Below, in pieces: positions 54,046 to 61,798 of a DNA stretch of 64,000 nt; position 1 is the first letter of the stretch; the number at the start of each line of letters is the position of its first letter. Source of the DNA: Taishania sp037189645 (lineage in GTDB: Bacteria > Bacteroidota > Bacteroidia > Flavobacteriales_D > Crocinitomicaceae). The stretch is from positions 195,309 to 259,308 of the forward strand of contig JBBCIY010000001.1 of the NCBI GenBank assembly GCA_037189645.1, in the 5' to 3' direction. A program made the position numbers and the translations under genes. The notes under the pieces are model-generated. The model worked only from the letters and a program-made list of their open reading frames with translations. It was not told where the DNA came from and did no database searches.

Positions 54046-54918
54046 ATGAAATTGCTCACCTTGATATTTTTATTTTTAACAATCTGTTTATCAAATTGTT
54101 TTTCTCAGTCTGTTAAAGAAAAAATTCAGTCTGTTTACTCGTTTAAAATCACAGATTTACCGGCAAAGGAACTGGAAGTTAAATACAAGGAGCTGGATAA
54201 ATTCTGGCAGGAACTGAACGCAGATACTGCCACGAATCTCCCGATTATCCGGAAAGAATTGCAAAGAAACGGCCATTCGTCCTATTTCTACTTTGACATG
54301 AGCTCTTACGTGGAAATGCAATCGTATAAAAGTTCAGATAAACGGATCATCGAGGGAGCTTTAAAAAAGATCGAATGGACCGAAATAGGGACCTGGGAGC
54401 TGGTGGAAAAATCAAGGGATTTTTCGCTGAACGGAATTGATGTTACGGGACTGGCATTTCAATTATTGAAACAGGAAAAAGTCAGGTTGGTGAACCCGGA
54501 AACACAGGAAGTATTCAACCAGGGGAAAATACTTGCTTATTTGTTGCTTCCGTTGAAAAAAGAAGCATACCTGGAAACCATCAGCAATCTTTTTGACAAT
54601 TCTTCGGCAGAATCCCAGCGCTCCATTATTACGCTCCTCTGGATGTCAAATACAGTTTTCGGTGATGAAAAGCTCCAGAGAATCGCTGGAAATAAAACAG
54701 TGAATCCCGAAGTAAGGAGTTACGCGTCACGACTGATGCAACGGTTTCCTCCCAATGAGACAGAAGTCGGGAAATATGCCAGCCTGAATCCGGATGAGAA
54801 AAAACAGGTCCTGGCAAGCCTGTACAGTAAAACGATCCTGGAATGGAACGGGGAAACATGGAACCAGTTGATCGAGCTTTCAAAGCTGATGCATTATTTT
54901 CAGATCCGGCGGGATTAA
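54046..54918 (+). CDS. Secreted hypothetical protein
   Basis: 290 residues. Signal peptide MKLLTLIFLFLTICLSNCFS; a Cys at 18 could be a weak lipobox, or cleavage may be by signal peptidase I after FSQ. The mature chain is helical, with charged repeats such as LEVKYKELDKFWQEL and a region from about 170 to 290 that reads like HEAT/ARM helices. No recognised family. Single gene between two -7 boxes. Confidence 0.7.
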   Translation: MKLLTLIFLFLTICLSNCFSQSVKEKIQSVYSFKITDLPAKELEVKYKELDKFWQELNADTATNLPIIRKELQRNGHSSYFYFDMSSYVEMQSYKSSDKRIIEGALKKIEWTEIGTWELVEKSRDFSLNGIDVTGLAFQLLKQEKVRLVNPETQEVFNQGKILAYLLLPLKKEAYLETISNLFDNSSAESQRSIITLLWMSNTVFGDEKLQRIAGNKTVNPEVRSYASRLMQRFPPNETEVGKYASLNPDEKKQVLASLYSKTILEWNGETWNQLIELSKLMHYFQIRRD

Positions 54919-55020
54919 CAGAACAGGACTCCGGTATTTCAAAATCATAAAAATATTGTTTTCGCCTTATCGCAATGTGACGAAAAGAAGCCCCCGGACG
55001 AACATTCTCAAAAACAATAT

Positions 55021-55028
55021 TAATTTTG
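55021..55028 (+). promoter_or_regulatory. -7 box of the ATP-cone/nuclease gene
   Basis: TAATTTTG, 26 nt before the ATG at 55055. No clear -33 element. Confidence 0.5.
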
Positions 55029-55054
55029 TGTAAACATAAAAGCCTGTTTTGTCT

Positions 55055-55903
55055 ATGAATCTGAATGTACGAAAGGTAAAAAAACACTCTGGTGAGCTGA
55101 CCGATTTTGATATTGAAAAATTACGGATGTCATTAAGCAAATCAGGTGCTTCCGACATAGAAATTGAAGAAGTGTTAGAGTGCATGCAACCCGAAATACA
55201 CGATGGAATTACCACCAGGGCATTGTACAAGCTGGCTTTTCGTCAATTAAAAAAGGTTTCAGGAACGTTCGCTGCGCGGTACAGCCTCAAAAGAGCGTTG
55301 CGGGACCTGGGGCCGGCAGGTTATTATTTTGAAAAGTGGACCTCCAGGTTCCTGGAAAGCTATGGTTATGAAACAGCCGACAACCAACTGATAGCAGGTC
55401 ATGCTGTAACACATGAAGCTGATGTGATCGCCTGTAAGGAAGGGGAGCTGTTCTGGATTGAATGCAAATTCAGAAATACGGTCGATGCGAAAATCAGCGT
55501 TACCACCCCGATGTACCTGCTTTCACGGGTAAAAGACATTTCCGACAAGGAATATTACTTGTTTGGCAAAGAAAGGCGATTCGACCAGGGATGGCTGATC
55601 ACCAACGCGTACCTGACTTCCGATTCGATTTTATTCGGTGAGTATTACGGTATAAAAATGCTGTCATGGGATTACCCGGCAAAGAAAAGTATTAAAAACC
55701 TGGTTGATCAGCAGGCTTTATACCCGATTACCTGCCTGACAACCATCTCCAAGCGTGAAAAAGATTACCTGCTCGGTAAGGACTGCATCCTTGTGAAGGA
55801 TATCTGGCTCAATCCTGAAGTGTTGCGTGACAATCATGTGATCAATCAACGGAGCGTAAATAAGATATTAAGGGAGGTGGAAGAACTGGTATCCGGTTCG
55901 TAA
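55055..55903 (+). CDS. ATP-cone domain fused to a PD-(D/E)XK nuclease-like domain
   Basis: 282 residues from ATG 55055. Residues 1-90 are an ATP-cone (NVRKVKKHSGELTDFDIEKLRMSL, then ARYSLKRAL), the nucleotide-sensing domain of ribonucleotide reductases and NrdR. Residues 95-215 hold a restriction-endonuclease-like fold, EKWTSRFLESYGYET, with the catalytic series HEADVIA and FWIECKF (D...ExK) of Mrr-like nucleases. The 70-residue end is helical. A nuclease gated by adenine nucleotides is the natural reading, role unproven. Followed by the Na/Pi transporter after 23 nt. Confidence 0.8.
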   Translation: MNLNVRKVKKHSGELTDFDIEKLRMSLSKSGASDIEIEEVLECMQPEIHDGITTRALYKLAFRQLKKVSGTFAARYSLKRALRDLGPAGYYFEKWTSRFLESYGYETADNQLIAGHAVTHEADVIACKEGELFWIECKFRNTVDAKISVTTPMYLLSRVKDISDKEYYLFGKERRFDQGWLITNAYLTSDSILFGEYYGIKMLSWDYPAKKSIKNLVDQQALYPITCLTTISKREKDYLLGKDCILVKDIWLNPEVLRDNHVINQRSVNKILREVEELVSGS

Positions 55904-55926
55904 CATTCAAAAGGGGAATTTGATCA

Positions 55927-56874
55927 ATGGAGACATTTCACACCGTTATTGTTATTGTATCAGCGATAACCCTTTTTATATACGGGTTACAGAGTTTCAG
56001 CAAAGAAATCCAGAACTTCGGAGTTGATAAACTGAGGCTATGGATCGGCAAGGTGACTGCTCTGCCTTTGGGAGGGTTTGGGCTTGGCGCGGTTGTTACC
56101 GGGATTATCCAGTCGAGTACCATGGTTTCGTCGCTAACTGTTTCTCTTGTGAGTGCGGGAATCATTACATTCAGGGATAGTTTGCTCATTCTCCTCGGAA
56201 CCAATATCGGAACGACTTCAACTGCCTGGATCGTATCGTTCCAGTCCTCTCTTTTCGGACCCGTATTTATTGTTTTGGGTACACTCGTGAGCATGATTCC
56301 CAGCAAAATATCCGTTGCGGGTAAATCGATCTTTTATTTCGGTTTTATCTTTTTTTCCATGACGTTTATCAGCACGGCAATGGAGCCGGTCAAGAACGAT
56401 CCGTTACTTATTGACATATTATCCAGGGCTACCAATCCATTATTGGGTATTGTTTACGGGATCATTGTTACCGTTATCATCCAATCCAGCTCGGTCGTTA
56501 TCGGGTTGGTAATCGTATTGATCTCACAGGGAGTGATTACATTGGACGCGGCCATTCCTATTGTTGTCGGCGCGAATATCGGTACAACTTCTACCGCTTT
56601 ACTGGTCAGCCTGAAACTTTCCCCGATCGCAAAGCTGACAGCCCTTTCCGCTTCTACCTTTAACCTTGTCGGAGTCATTCTGATGTTTCCTTTCTTTGGA
56701 CTGCTTTACCAGATCGCCCAGCATTTAACGGATGTTCCGGCACTGCAGGTAGCCACGGCCTACACCATTTCCAATGCATTTACTTCTGTGTTTTTCCTGG
56801 TATTCCTGACACCGACGATCAGGCTGCTGATGAAACACCGCTGGTACAAACAGGCGAGCAGGGAAGAACAGTAA
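55927..56874 (+). CDS. Na/Pi cotransporter family protein
   Basis: 315 residues, about eight membrane helices. The two inverted repeats each carry the QSS signature, GIIQSSTMVSSLTVSLVSAG and VIIQSSSVVIGLVIVLISQG, with LGTNIGTTSTA and VGANIGTTSTA following. This is the NptA/PhoU-associated sodium-phosphate symporter family, here without the C-terminal PhoU part. Likely imports phosphate. Co-oriented with the ATP-cone gene; convergent with the LLM oxidoreductase. Confidence 0.9.
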   Translation: METFHTVIVIVSAITLFIYGLQSFSKEIQNFGVDKLRLWIGKVTALPLGGFGLGAVVTGIIQSSTMVSSLTVSLVSAGIITFRDSLLILLGTNIGTTSTAWIVSFQSSLFGPVFIVLGTLVSMIPSKISVAGKSIFYFGFIFFSMTFISTAMEPVKNDPLLIDILSRATNPLLGIVYGIIVTVIIQSSSVVIGLVIVLISQGVITLDAAIPIVVGANIGTTSTALLVSLKLSPIAKLTALSASTFNLVGVILMFPFFGLLYQIAQHLTDVPALQVATAYTISNAFTSVFFLVFLTPTIRLLMKHRWYKQASREEQ

Positions 56875-56884
56875 ATTCCGGCCG

Positions 56885-57868
56885 CTATAGTTCCTTCATC
56901 ACATCAGCGAAAGCTTCGATGCTGAATAATTTATCCTCAATATCATAAACCGGGGAAGTAATCATTATTTCGGAAAGGTTAAAACGTTTGATGAACTGCC
57001 TGATCTCCGTTTTTACGGTTTCTTTTGTGCCGATAAACGAGCAGGCTGTCATTTGGCGGACATAGGCCTCCTCATTCGGTTCCCAGACTCCTTCCATTGA
57101 ATTGATCGGAGGCTGCAGGTATCCCCGCTGGTTTCGGATCATTCCCAGGAACATGCGGTAGAAAGAAGTCGCGATTCGCTCTGCTTCCTGTGTGGTAGAA
57201 GCAATGATCACATTGACACATGCCATCTTTTTGGGCGGATTCTCTCTGGACTGGTAGTTGTGATTGTAAATGTCAAAAGCAGGGACCATCTGGGCAGGAG
57301 CAAAATGACTCGCAAATGCGTAAGGCAGCCCGAGTGATGATGCCAGGTAAGCTGAATCAGTACTGGAGCCTAAGATCCAGACCGGCACATCCGTTCCTTC
57401 TCCGGGAATTGCTCTTACCTGTGCATTGGCATTCCTGTCAGACAGGTATAATTGTAATTTACGGACGTTTTCAGGGAAATTCCGTACGTTCTCCAAAAAG
57501 TCAGGATTCAGCGCGTTTGCTGTCAGCTGATCCGTTCCCGGAGCTCTTCCCAGTCCCAGGTCAATCCGGTTAGGGTAGAGGGAGGCGAGTGTGCCGAAAT
57601 GTTCAGCAATGACCAGCGGAGAGTGATTGGGAAGCATAATTCCCCCGGAACCAACCCTGATCGTGGATGTTTTTCCTGCAATGTGGCCAATCAGTACAGA
57701 TGTTGCTGAGCTGGCGACGCTTTTCATATTGTGGTGTTCCGCGAACCAATAGCGCGTATATCCTGCTTTTTCAGCCGACCGGGCTGTTCTGACGGAATTT
57801 TCAAATGTCTGGGTGATATTGCTGCCTTCACTGATAATTGCCAGGTCTAAGAATGAGTATGGGATCAT
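56885..57868 (-). CDS. LLM class flavin-dependent oxidoreductase (luciferase-like)
   Basis: 327 residues. Bacterial-luciferase-like TIM barrel: AEKAGYTRYWFAEHHNM, VGSGGIMLPNHSPLVIAEHFGTLASLYPNRIDLGLGRAPGTD and VWILGSSTDSAYLAS are the FMN-binding blocks of the MsnO8/YhbW-type group. It uses FMN or F420, probably on a small aldehyde or xenobiotic. Complete. Separate from the downstream PEP-mutase-like gene. Confidence 0.9.
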   Translation of the reverse strand: MIPYSFLDLAIISEGSNITQTFENSVRTARSAEKAGYTRYWFAEHHNMKSVASSATSVLIGHIAGKTSTIRVGSGGIMLPNHSPLVIAEHFGTLASLYPNRIDLGLGRAPGTDQLTANALNPDFLENVRNFPENVRKLQLYLSDRNANAQVRAIPGEGTDVPVWILGSSTDSAYLASSLGLPYAFASHFAPAQMVPAFDIYNHNYQSRENPPKKMACVNVIIASTTQEAERIATSFYRMFLGMIRNQRGYLQPPINSMEGVWEPNEEAYVRQMTACSFIGTKETVKTEIRQFIKRFNLSEIMITSPVYDIEDKLFSIEAFADVMKEL

Positions 57869-57926
57869 TTATGTTGTCTGATTTAAGAAATAAGGATAAT
57901 ACAAAGTTACTCAAAACAAGCAATAC

Positions 57927-58706
57927 TTAATCTCCCAGGACAATCGAATATTCTTTTTTGTTAAGAAAATCAGTAAAAATATCCTTTGAAATTTTCATCA
58001 GGTGATCGTACTGTTTTGCACCATGGCTGATCCTGTGCACCCCCATTTCTGTCAGTGTATTATAGTCCGGTAATTTCGGAGTGGTGAATACATTAAGGGG
58101 TAATTTAACTGCTGATAAAAAAGCTTTCAGATCACTTATCGTTTCAATCAGCGGCACAAATATTCCGTCTGCACCTGCCTTTCCGTATATTTCGGAACGA
58201 TGAAGTGTTTCTTCCAACGCATGAGGATGTTTTGTTGTATAAGTGTCAATCCGGGCATTGATAAAGATATTGGAAGATTCCTTAATCGCCTTGATCTTAG
58301 AAGCCAGTATGGCTGTGTCCTGCAGTTTCCTTTCTCCGTCAATGACTTTTCCGTCTTCCAGGTTTATTCCTGCAACTCCCAGATCGGTTAACCGTTGTAC
58401 ATTTCTCGCGACCTGTCCGGGATTATCACTGTAACCTGCTTCAAAATCAACAGTAACCGGCACCTTTGCTACTTTCATTATCTTTTCGATCACAAAAAGT
58501 AAGTCATCAATTGGAATTTGTTCACCGTCTTTATATCCCAATGAAAAAGCGATGGCATGACTTGAAGTTCCAAGTGCCTTGTATCCTGCATCCTGCGCGG
58601 TTTTGGCTGTAAACGGATCCCAGACATTACCGATAAGCAGGGGATGATTTTGATGATGAAGTTCAGTGAATAACCTGATCTTTTCCGTGATATTTTCTTC
58701 TTTCAT
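57927..58706 (-). CDS. Isocitrate lyase/PEP mutase family protein
   Basis: 259 residues. PLLIGNVWDPFTAKTAQDAGYKALGTSSHAIAFSLGYKDGE is the family's N-terminal block; VTVDFEAGYSD carries the metal-binding Asp/Glu, and GINLEDGKV the second. The enzyme group includes PEP mutase, methylisocitrate lyase-like and oxaloacetate-decarboxylase-like proteins; the KKCGH loop of isocitrate lyase is absent. Exact reaction unknown. Last ordinary chromosomal gene before the repeat-rich region. Confidence 0.88.
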   Translation of the reverse strand: MKEENITEKIRLFTELHHQNHPLLIGNVWDPFTAKTAQDAGYKALGTSSHAIAFSLGYKDGEQIPIDDLLFVIEKIMKVAKVPVTVDFEAGYSDNPGQVARNVQRLTDLGVAGINLEDGKVIDGERKLQDTAILASKIKAIKESSNIFINARIDTYTTKHPHALEETLHRSEIYGKAGADGIFVPLIETISDLKAFLSAVKLPLNVFTTPKLPDYNTLTEMGVHRISHGAKQYDHLMKISKDIFTDFLNKKEYSIVLGD

Positions 58707-58871
58707 ATCATTGTTTTTTCAGGTCAATTTATGAATTAAATTTCGTTTACAACGGAAAAATAGACACAAAAAATCACAAATAAATGGAATATTGGAGTGA
58801 AAAATAACCAGAGACGTCGTAAGAATAAATTGACAGAAATGAGTTGTTCTGAATTCTATTTAACATAATAA

Positions 58872-59015
58872 AAATTATAGGACAAAATGGTTTGTCGCTA
58901 TAATTCTATATTATGTCTGCGCTCCGGTTGTCGCTTGCCCTGCGGGTAAATAAAATGGTTGTATTCTCTACAAAGTGAGTTTATCTCAAGTTTGGGATAT
59001 TTTGTCCTATAATTT
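58872..59015. repeat. 17-bp perfect inverted repeat
   Basis: AAATTATAGGACAAAAT (58872-58888) and its exact reverse complement ATTTTGTCCTATAATTT (58999-59015) bound a 144-bp block with GC-rich middle sequence. It resembles the ends of a small non-autonomous element (MITE-like), though no target-site duplication was identified. Confidence 0.6.
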
Positions 59016-59290
59016 GACGTTATGTCTCCGCTGCGCTGCGCCTTCGGTAAATAGCCGCACGGCCAACGCAATTTGCTTGCAAAATTTAAATGTGTTTGAA
59101 AAAAACTACACATTAAATTTTGCTGCACAAGCCACCGCACAGCCCACGCTCATTTATTTTTTTTGCCTGCCCACAGGAAAAGAAAATTTTTATTTTGTGG
59201 TGTTCACTGGCATACAAAAAATGCGAATGTGCCTTACTGCTTTTCTCCGCATTTTTCTATGCTGGCGTTCACGGACTTATCTATTCATTC

Positions 59291-59386
59291 TTTTGCCTTG
59301 ATACAAAAGAACCAACTTAGCGAAGCGATCTCATAAGCACCATTAAAAGAAATAATAAATGATGCGCATAAAAAATCAAGGCAAAA
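59291..59386. repeat. 12-bp perfect inverted repeat
   Basis: TTTTGCCTTGAT (59291-59302) and ATCAAGGCAAAA (59375-59386). The motif TTTTGCCTTGATACAAAAG resembles a non-coding repeat I recall from many Bacteroidota genomes (from memory, not verified). Confidence 0.55.
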
Positions 59387-59514
59387 ATATGCTTCCACGC
59401 GCTCTTGGCTTTCTTAACGGTCTTCGCATTACGGCTGCTCAGACCTAAAAGCCAATTATGAACGATTTTGTTTACTCTTTAAGGAGTTCATGAACTTCGT
59501 TTCACGCCCACGCC

Positions 59515-59535
59515 GGCCCGCATTTTTGCCGGGCC
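59515..59535. repeat. GC-rich hairpin next to the nuclease-like gene
   Basis: GGCCCG (59515-59520) and CGGGCC (59530-59535) with a 9-nt loop, 30 nt past the stop of the minus-strand gene. It may act as that gene's terminator, but no T-run follows. Confidence 0.45.
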
Positions 59536-59565
59536 AACGCACGCCCTGATTCTAAGTAACGGATA

Positions 59566-60036
59566 CTATTTTTCGGACTTTCTATTTAACATAATATTAT
59601 CGAACCAATATTTCTCTGCAAGCGTAGGAATGGTGTTTTTTGAAATATTGATACCCCAGGATGGTTTATTGCGGGAATAATCGGCACTGTCTGTAAATAA
59701 TTCGTTCGGTGTGCGCCATACAATGGACGGTATCAGATAAAAAATCGGTTCGTGTTCATCCATAAACAGCACTAAAGCCACATACAAATTTTCCCGAAGC
59801 TGCTTATCCCAATAATATTTAGGAATGAAAACGTAATTCGTTTTACCGATATAAACCGTAGCCAGGTAAATATCAACATACTGCCCTTTTTCATTTTTTA
59901 CAACAAAATCCACTCCCCTACTCCCGCCTGCATCTTCGTAAATGGCACAGTTGGCAGCGATGAAATTCATCTTTACATAATGTGCTGCGTATTGCTCAAA
60001 TTGAAGCGTAGTAAATTCCGACCAATTATTATTCAT
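59566..60036 (-). CDS. PD-(D/E)XK-fold-like protein with altered active site, paralog 1
   Basis: 156 residues. FEQYAAHYVKMNFIAANCAIYEDAGGSRGVDFVVKN, then YVDIYLATVYIGKTNYVFIPK and YVALVLFMDEHEPIFYLIPSIVW fit the DUF4365-like nuclease-fold pattern (G-D-hxhK ... QxK strand ... IP..W). In active relatives the second strand reads like IQVK; here it is IYLA, so the catalytic Gln/Glu-x-Lys is missing. Possibly a DNA-binding or regulatory remnant. A shorter paralog is at 63026. Divergent from the first XRE copy. Confidence 0.65.
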   Translation of the reverse strand: MNNNWSEFTTLQFEQYAAHYVKMNFIAANCAIYEDAGGSRGVDFVVKNEKGQYVDIYLATVYIGKTNYVFIPKYYWDKQLRENLYVALVLFMDEHEPIFYLIPSIVWRTPNELFTDSADYSRNKPSWGINISKNTIPTLAEKYWFDNIMLNRKSEK

Positions 60037-60144
60037 TGTTAATGAACTAAAACCATAAAATTAATTGTTTTATAGCAGTTGTTTACATGTTTTTTACATG
60101 TTTTTTACATATCTTTATATTCATTATTTTTTGAATGGAAACAG

Positions 60145-60152
60145 TACTTTTG
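60145..60152 (+). promoter_or_regulatory. Upstream -7 box of XRE copy A
   Basis: TACTTTTG, matching TAnnTTTG, kept in all three module copies. It would drive the 33-codon frame starting at 60163 and the XRE gene. Confidence 0.5.
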
Positions 60153-60162
60153 TTTCTGAGCA

Positions 60163-60264
60163 ATGTCACTGGAAAATGAGATTCATTTGCGGGAACATTT
60201 GCAGGAAAGACTAAATATATTACAACAAAAAATACTATTTTTGAGCTATGACACATACCGCTAA
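60163..60264 (+). CDS. Candidate leader peptide overlapping XRE copy A
   Basis: 33 codons beginning MSLENEIHLREHLQERL and ending in YDTYR before TAA. It starts 10 nt after a -7 box and overlaps the XRE start by 17 nt in another frame. Copy B (62345) differs by one residue (Ile to Thr), while copy C has lost the frame. The sequence is a charged amphipathic helix. It may be a translated leader that couples to the regulator, or a by-product of the conserved DNA. Confidence 0.35.
   Translation: MSLENEIHLREHLQERLNILQQKILFLSYDTYR
60236..60243 (+). promoter_or_regulatory. Proximal -7 box of XRE copy A
   Basis: TATTTTTG ends 4 nt before the XRE ATG, exactly as in copies B (62418-62425) and C (63894-63901). 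It predicts leaderless transcription of the regulator. Confidence 0.5.
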
Positions 60265-60670
60265 AAACCCAAAAATACACGAAGGCCGAAATGTAAAACG
60301 ATTCCGGGAAATGCTCGGCATCAAGCAGGACGCACTGGCTTATGAGCTGGGAGAAGACTGGAACCAGCAAAAAGTTTCTTTACTGGAACAAAAGGAAACC
60401 ATTGATACAGCCCTGTTAAAGCAGATTTCCGAAGCCCTGAAAATTCCCGTAGAAGCTATCCAGAATTTTGATGAGGAGCAGGCAGTGAATATTATTGCAA
60501 GTACTATTAATAATAATGACAATAGTTCGTTCTTTAACCAAGGAACAATAAATATTAACCCAGTTGATAAATTATTGCAACTCCATGAGGAAAAGATTGC
60601 GCTCTATGAAAGGATGCTGAAAGAAAAGGATGAAATGATGGCGAGATTGGAGAAGTTGATTGGGGAGTAA
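60248..60670 (+). CDS. XRE family regulator, module copy A
   Basis: 140 residues. An N-terminal helix-turn-helix (about 12-70: NVKRFREMLGIKQDALAYEL, QQKVSLLEQKE) is followed by PVEAIQNFDEEQAVNII, a variable Asn-rich linker (about 84-106) and a C-terminal coiled coil (EEKIALYERMLKEKDEMMARLE). Copy B shares almost every residue except the linker. Such XRE proteins are common in Bacteroidota, with unknown targets. It leads into the putative toxin operon 145 nt downstream and may regulate its own promoter through the 11-bp repeats. Confidence 0.88.
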   Translation: MTHTAKNPKIHEGRNVKRFREMLGIKQDALAYELGEDWNQQKVSLLEQKETIDTALLKQISEALKIPVEAIQNFDEEQAVNIIASTINNNDNSSFFNQGTININPVDKLLQLHEEKIALYERMLKEKDEMMARLEKLIGE

Positions 60671-60815
60671 GTATAAATCATTCACATCACACTCCCAATC
60701 AAATAATTTAGCTTGACTAAAATGAAAATTGGTTATTGGTATGTCACAAACAAGCGTGCAAAGATAGCATCAGGTCGAATAAAAAAGTCAAAAAATAAAC
60801 CTACAAGTTGATTTG

Positions 60816-61340
60816 ATGAAAATAATTAGTATCTTTGCAGACAAATTATTTGCCTTTCATTATGACAATGAAAAATACAACGAATTGCGTAGATTGTTAA
60901 AGCAGTGGAACGATACTACACAGTTATACCAATTTGTCATAGAAAATAAGACGGATGTACCAGCAAATATACCTGTACACATATTAATCGAGCAAATAAC
61001 TGGCAATGCAAATGATATTGATGATACACTCAACGAGATTTCGACAAATCCATCCAGGAATTTGGAAGAATTTTTCCGCCCTCTTGACAACCAGGAATAC
61101 CATGTTATTACACTATCAAAACAAAAAGGCAGAAAAAATTATCTGAGAATATATGCCATCAGAATTGACAAAAACTGTTTCGTAATAACAGGCGGAGCCA
61201 TAAAATTCCACCACTTGAACAAAGACAGGCCGCATACAAAAAAAGAAATGGAGAAAATAGGTAAATGCCGGGATTACCTGAAAACCAAAGGTGTATTTGA
61301 TGCTGATTCATTTTATGAATTTTTAAATGAAGAAAAATGA
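60816..61340 (+). CDS. Putative toxin of a three-gene toxin-antitoxin-chaperone-like operon
   Basis: 174 residues from ATG 60816. IISIFADKLFAFHYDNEKYNELR at the start, then ITLSKQKGRKNYLRIYAIRI, CFVITGGAIKFHH and HTKKEMEKIGKCRDYL. The central basic strand segment with KNYLR.YAIR and ITGGAIK looks like the beta-sheet of RelE/HigB-type toxins inside a longer protein, but I cannot name a family. Its stop overlaps the HTH gene by ATGA. Toxin-first order and coupling to a HTH protein are the main grounds for the call. Confidence 0.6.
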   Translation: MKIISIFADKLFAFHYDNEKYNELRRLLKQWNDTTQLYQFVIENKTDVPANIPVHILIEQITGNANDIDDTLNEISTNPSRNLEEFFRPLDNQEYHVITLSKQKGRKNYLRIYAIRIDKNCFVITGGAIKFHHLNKDRPHTKKEMEKIGKCRDYLKTKGVFDADSFYEFLNEEK

Positions 61341-61798
61341 ACAACAAGGAAAAGTTTTTAAACTTAGTATCAGGAGAAGATACTAAAACAATAGCAGAGG
61401 TAAAAGAGCGGATTAGAAACCGTGCAATGTTGCGGGAATCACAGCAAATTGCCATAAAAGTACTCATGAAATTAGACGACTTAGGCTGGTCGCAAAAAGA
61501 GTTGGCAAAGAGAATGGAAGTATCTCCCCAGCAAATTACTAAAATAGTGAGTGGTAAAGAAAATCTTACTATTGAAACACAAATCAAATTGCAGAATATA
61601 CTGGACATCCCAATATTGGCCAGCTATTACGAGAACAAAATAAATACGGCGTCGGTATGGGTAGTAACTATCGAAAAGCACATGGAAAAGATTTCAATGC
61701 CCAGGTATCAGGGTGTTGGTAATTACCACGAGCTTAAAACGATAAAAAGAAAGACATCTGCCTATTCATCAGAATCTTATCAACAACTTGCTGTATAA
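61337..61798 (+). CDS. HTH antitoxin-like protein
   Basis: 153 residues. A central XRE-type HTH (about 45-100: ALRESQQIAIKVLMKLDDLGW..KELAKRMEVSPQQITKIVSGKENLT) is followed by a tail of about 45 polar residues (ISMPRYQGVGNYHEL ... SYQQLAV). HigA antitoxins of chaperone-controlled systems have such a C-terminal extension as the chaperone-binding ChAD. The gene overlaps the toxin (4 nt) and the next gene (1 nt, TAATG). Likely binds DNA and the toxin. Confidence 0.7.
   Translation: MNNKEKFLNLVSGEDTKTIAEVKERIRNRAMLRESQQIAIKVLMKLDDLGWSQKELAKRMEVSPQQITKIVSGKENLTIETQIKLQNILDIPILASYYENKINTASVWVVTIEKHMEKISMPRYQGVGNYHELKTIKRKTSAYSSESYQQLAV

Larger units (their letters stand above)
58707..59565. other. 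859-bp gene-free, repeat-rich border region
   Basis: No open frame here looks like a protein. It holds three inverted repeats (annotated separately), a direct repeat with TTATGTCT followed by a GC-rich CGCT...CGGTAAATA block (near 58910-58950 and 59019-59053), the imperfect pair GCAAAATTTAAATGTG / CACATTAAATTTTGC (about 59079-59123), and short GC-rich patches in AT-rich DNA. It marks the switch from housekeeping genes to the accessory island, perhaps an old insertion edge. Confidence 0.6.
60079..60247 (+). repeat. Conserved XRE-module upstream region, copy A
   Basis: 169 bp ending at the XRE ATG, nearly identical to 62272-62429 and partly to 63744-63905. It opens with three 11-bp units (T-run plus ACATG/ACATA at 60079-60111); copies B and C have two. 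It then carries a -7 box TACTTTTG (60145-60152), a 33-codon reading frame and a second -7 box TATTTTTG (60236-60243). Confidence 0.85.

Noticed and set aside
58975..59301. 108-codon plus-strand frame in the border region
   Set aside because: Runs through inverted repeats and GC-rich hairpins, with no start signal and a composition unlike a protein.
60083..60370. 95-codon minus-strand frame, with a near-identical frame at 62262-62552
   Set aside because: They look conserved only because they lie opposite the duplicated XRE module; they cover its promoter and HTH codons and have no promoter or plausible protein features.
60830..60837. TATCTTTG, a perfect -7 box match, just inside the putative toxin gene
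   Set aside because: It encodes part of the ISIF stretch near the N-terminus and no in-frame start follows it; most likely coincidence.
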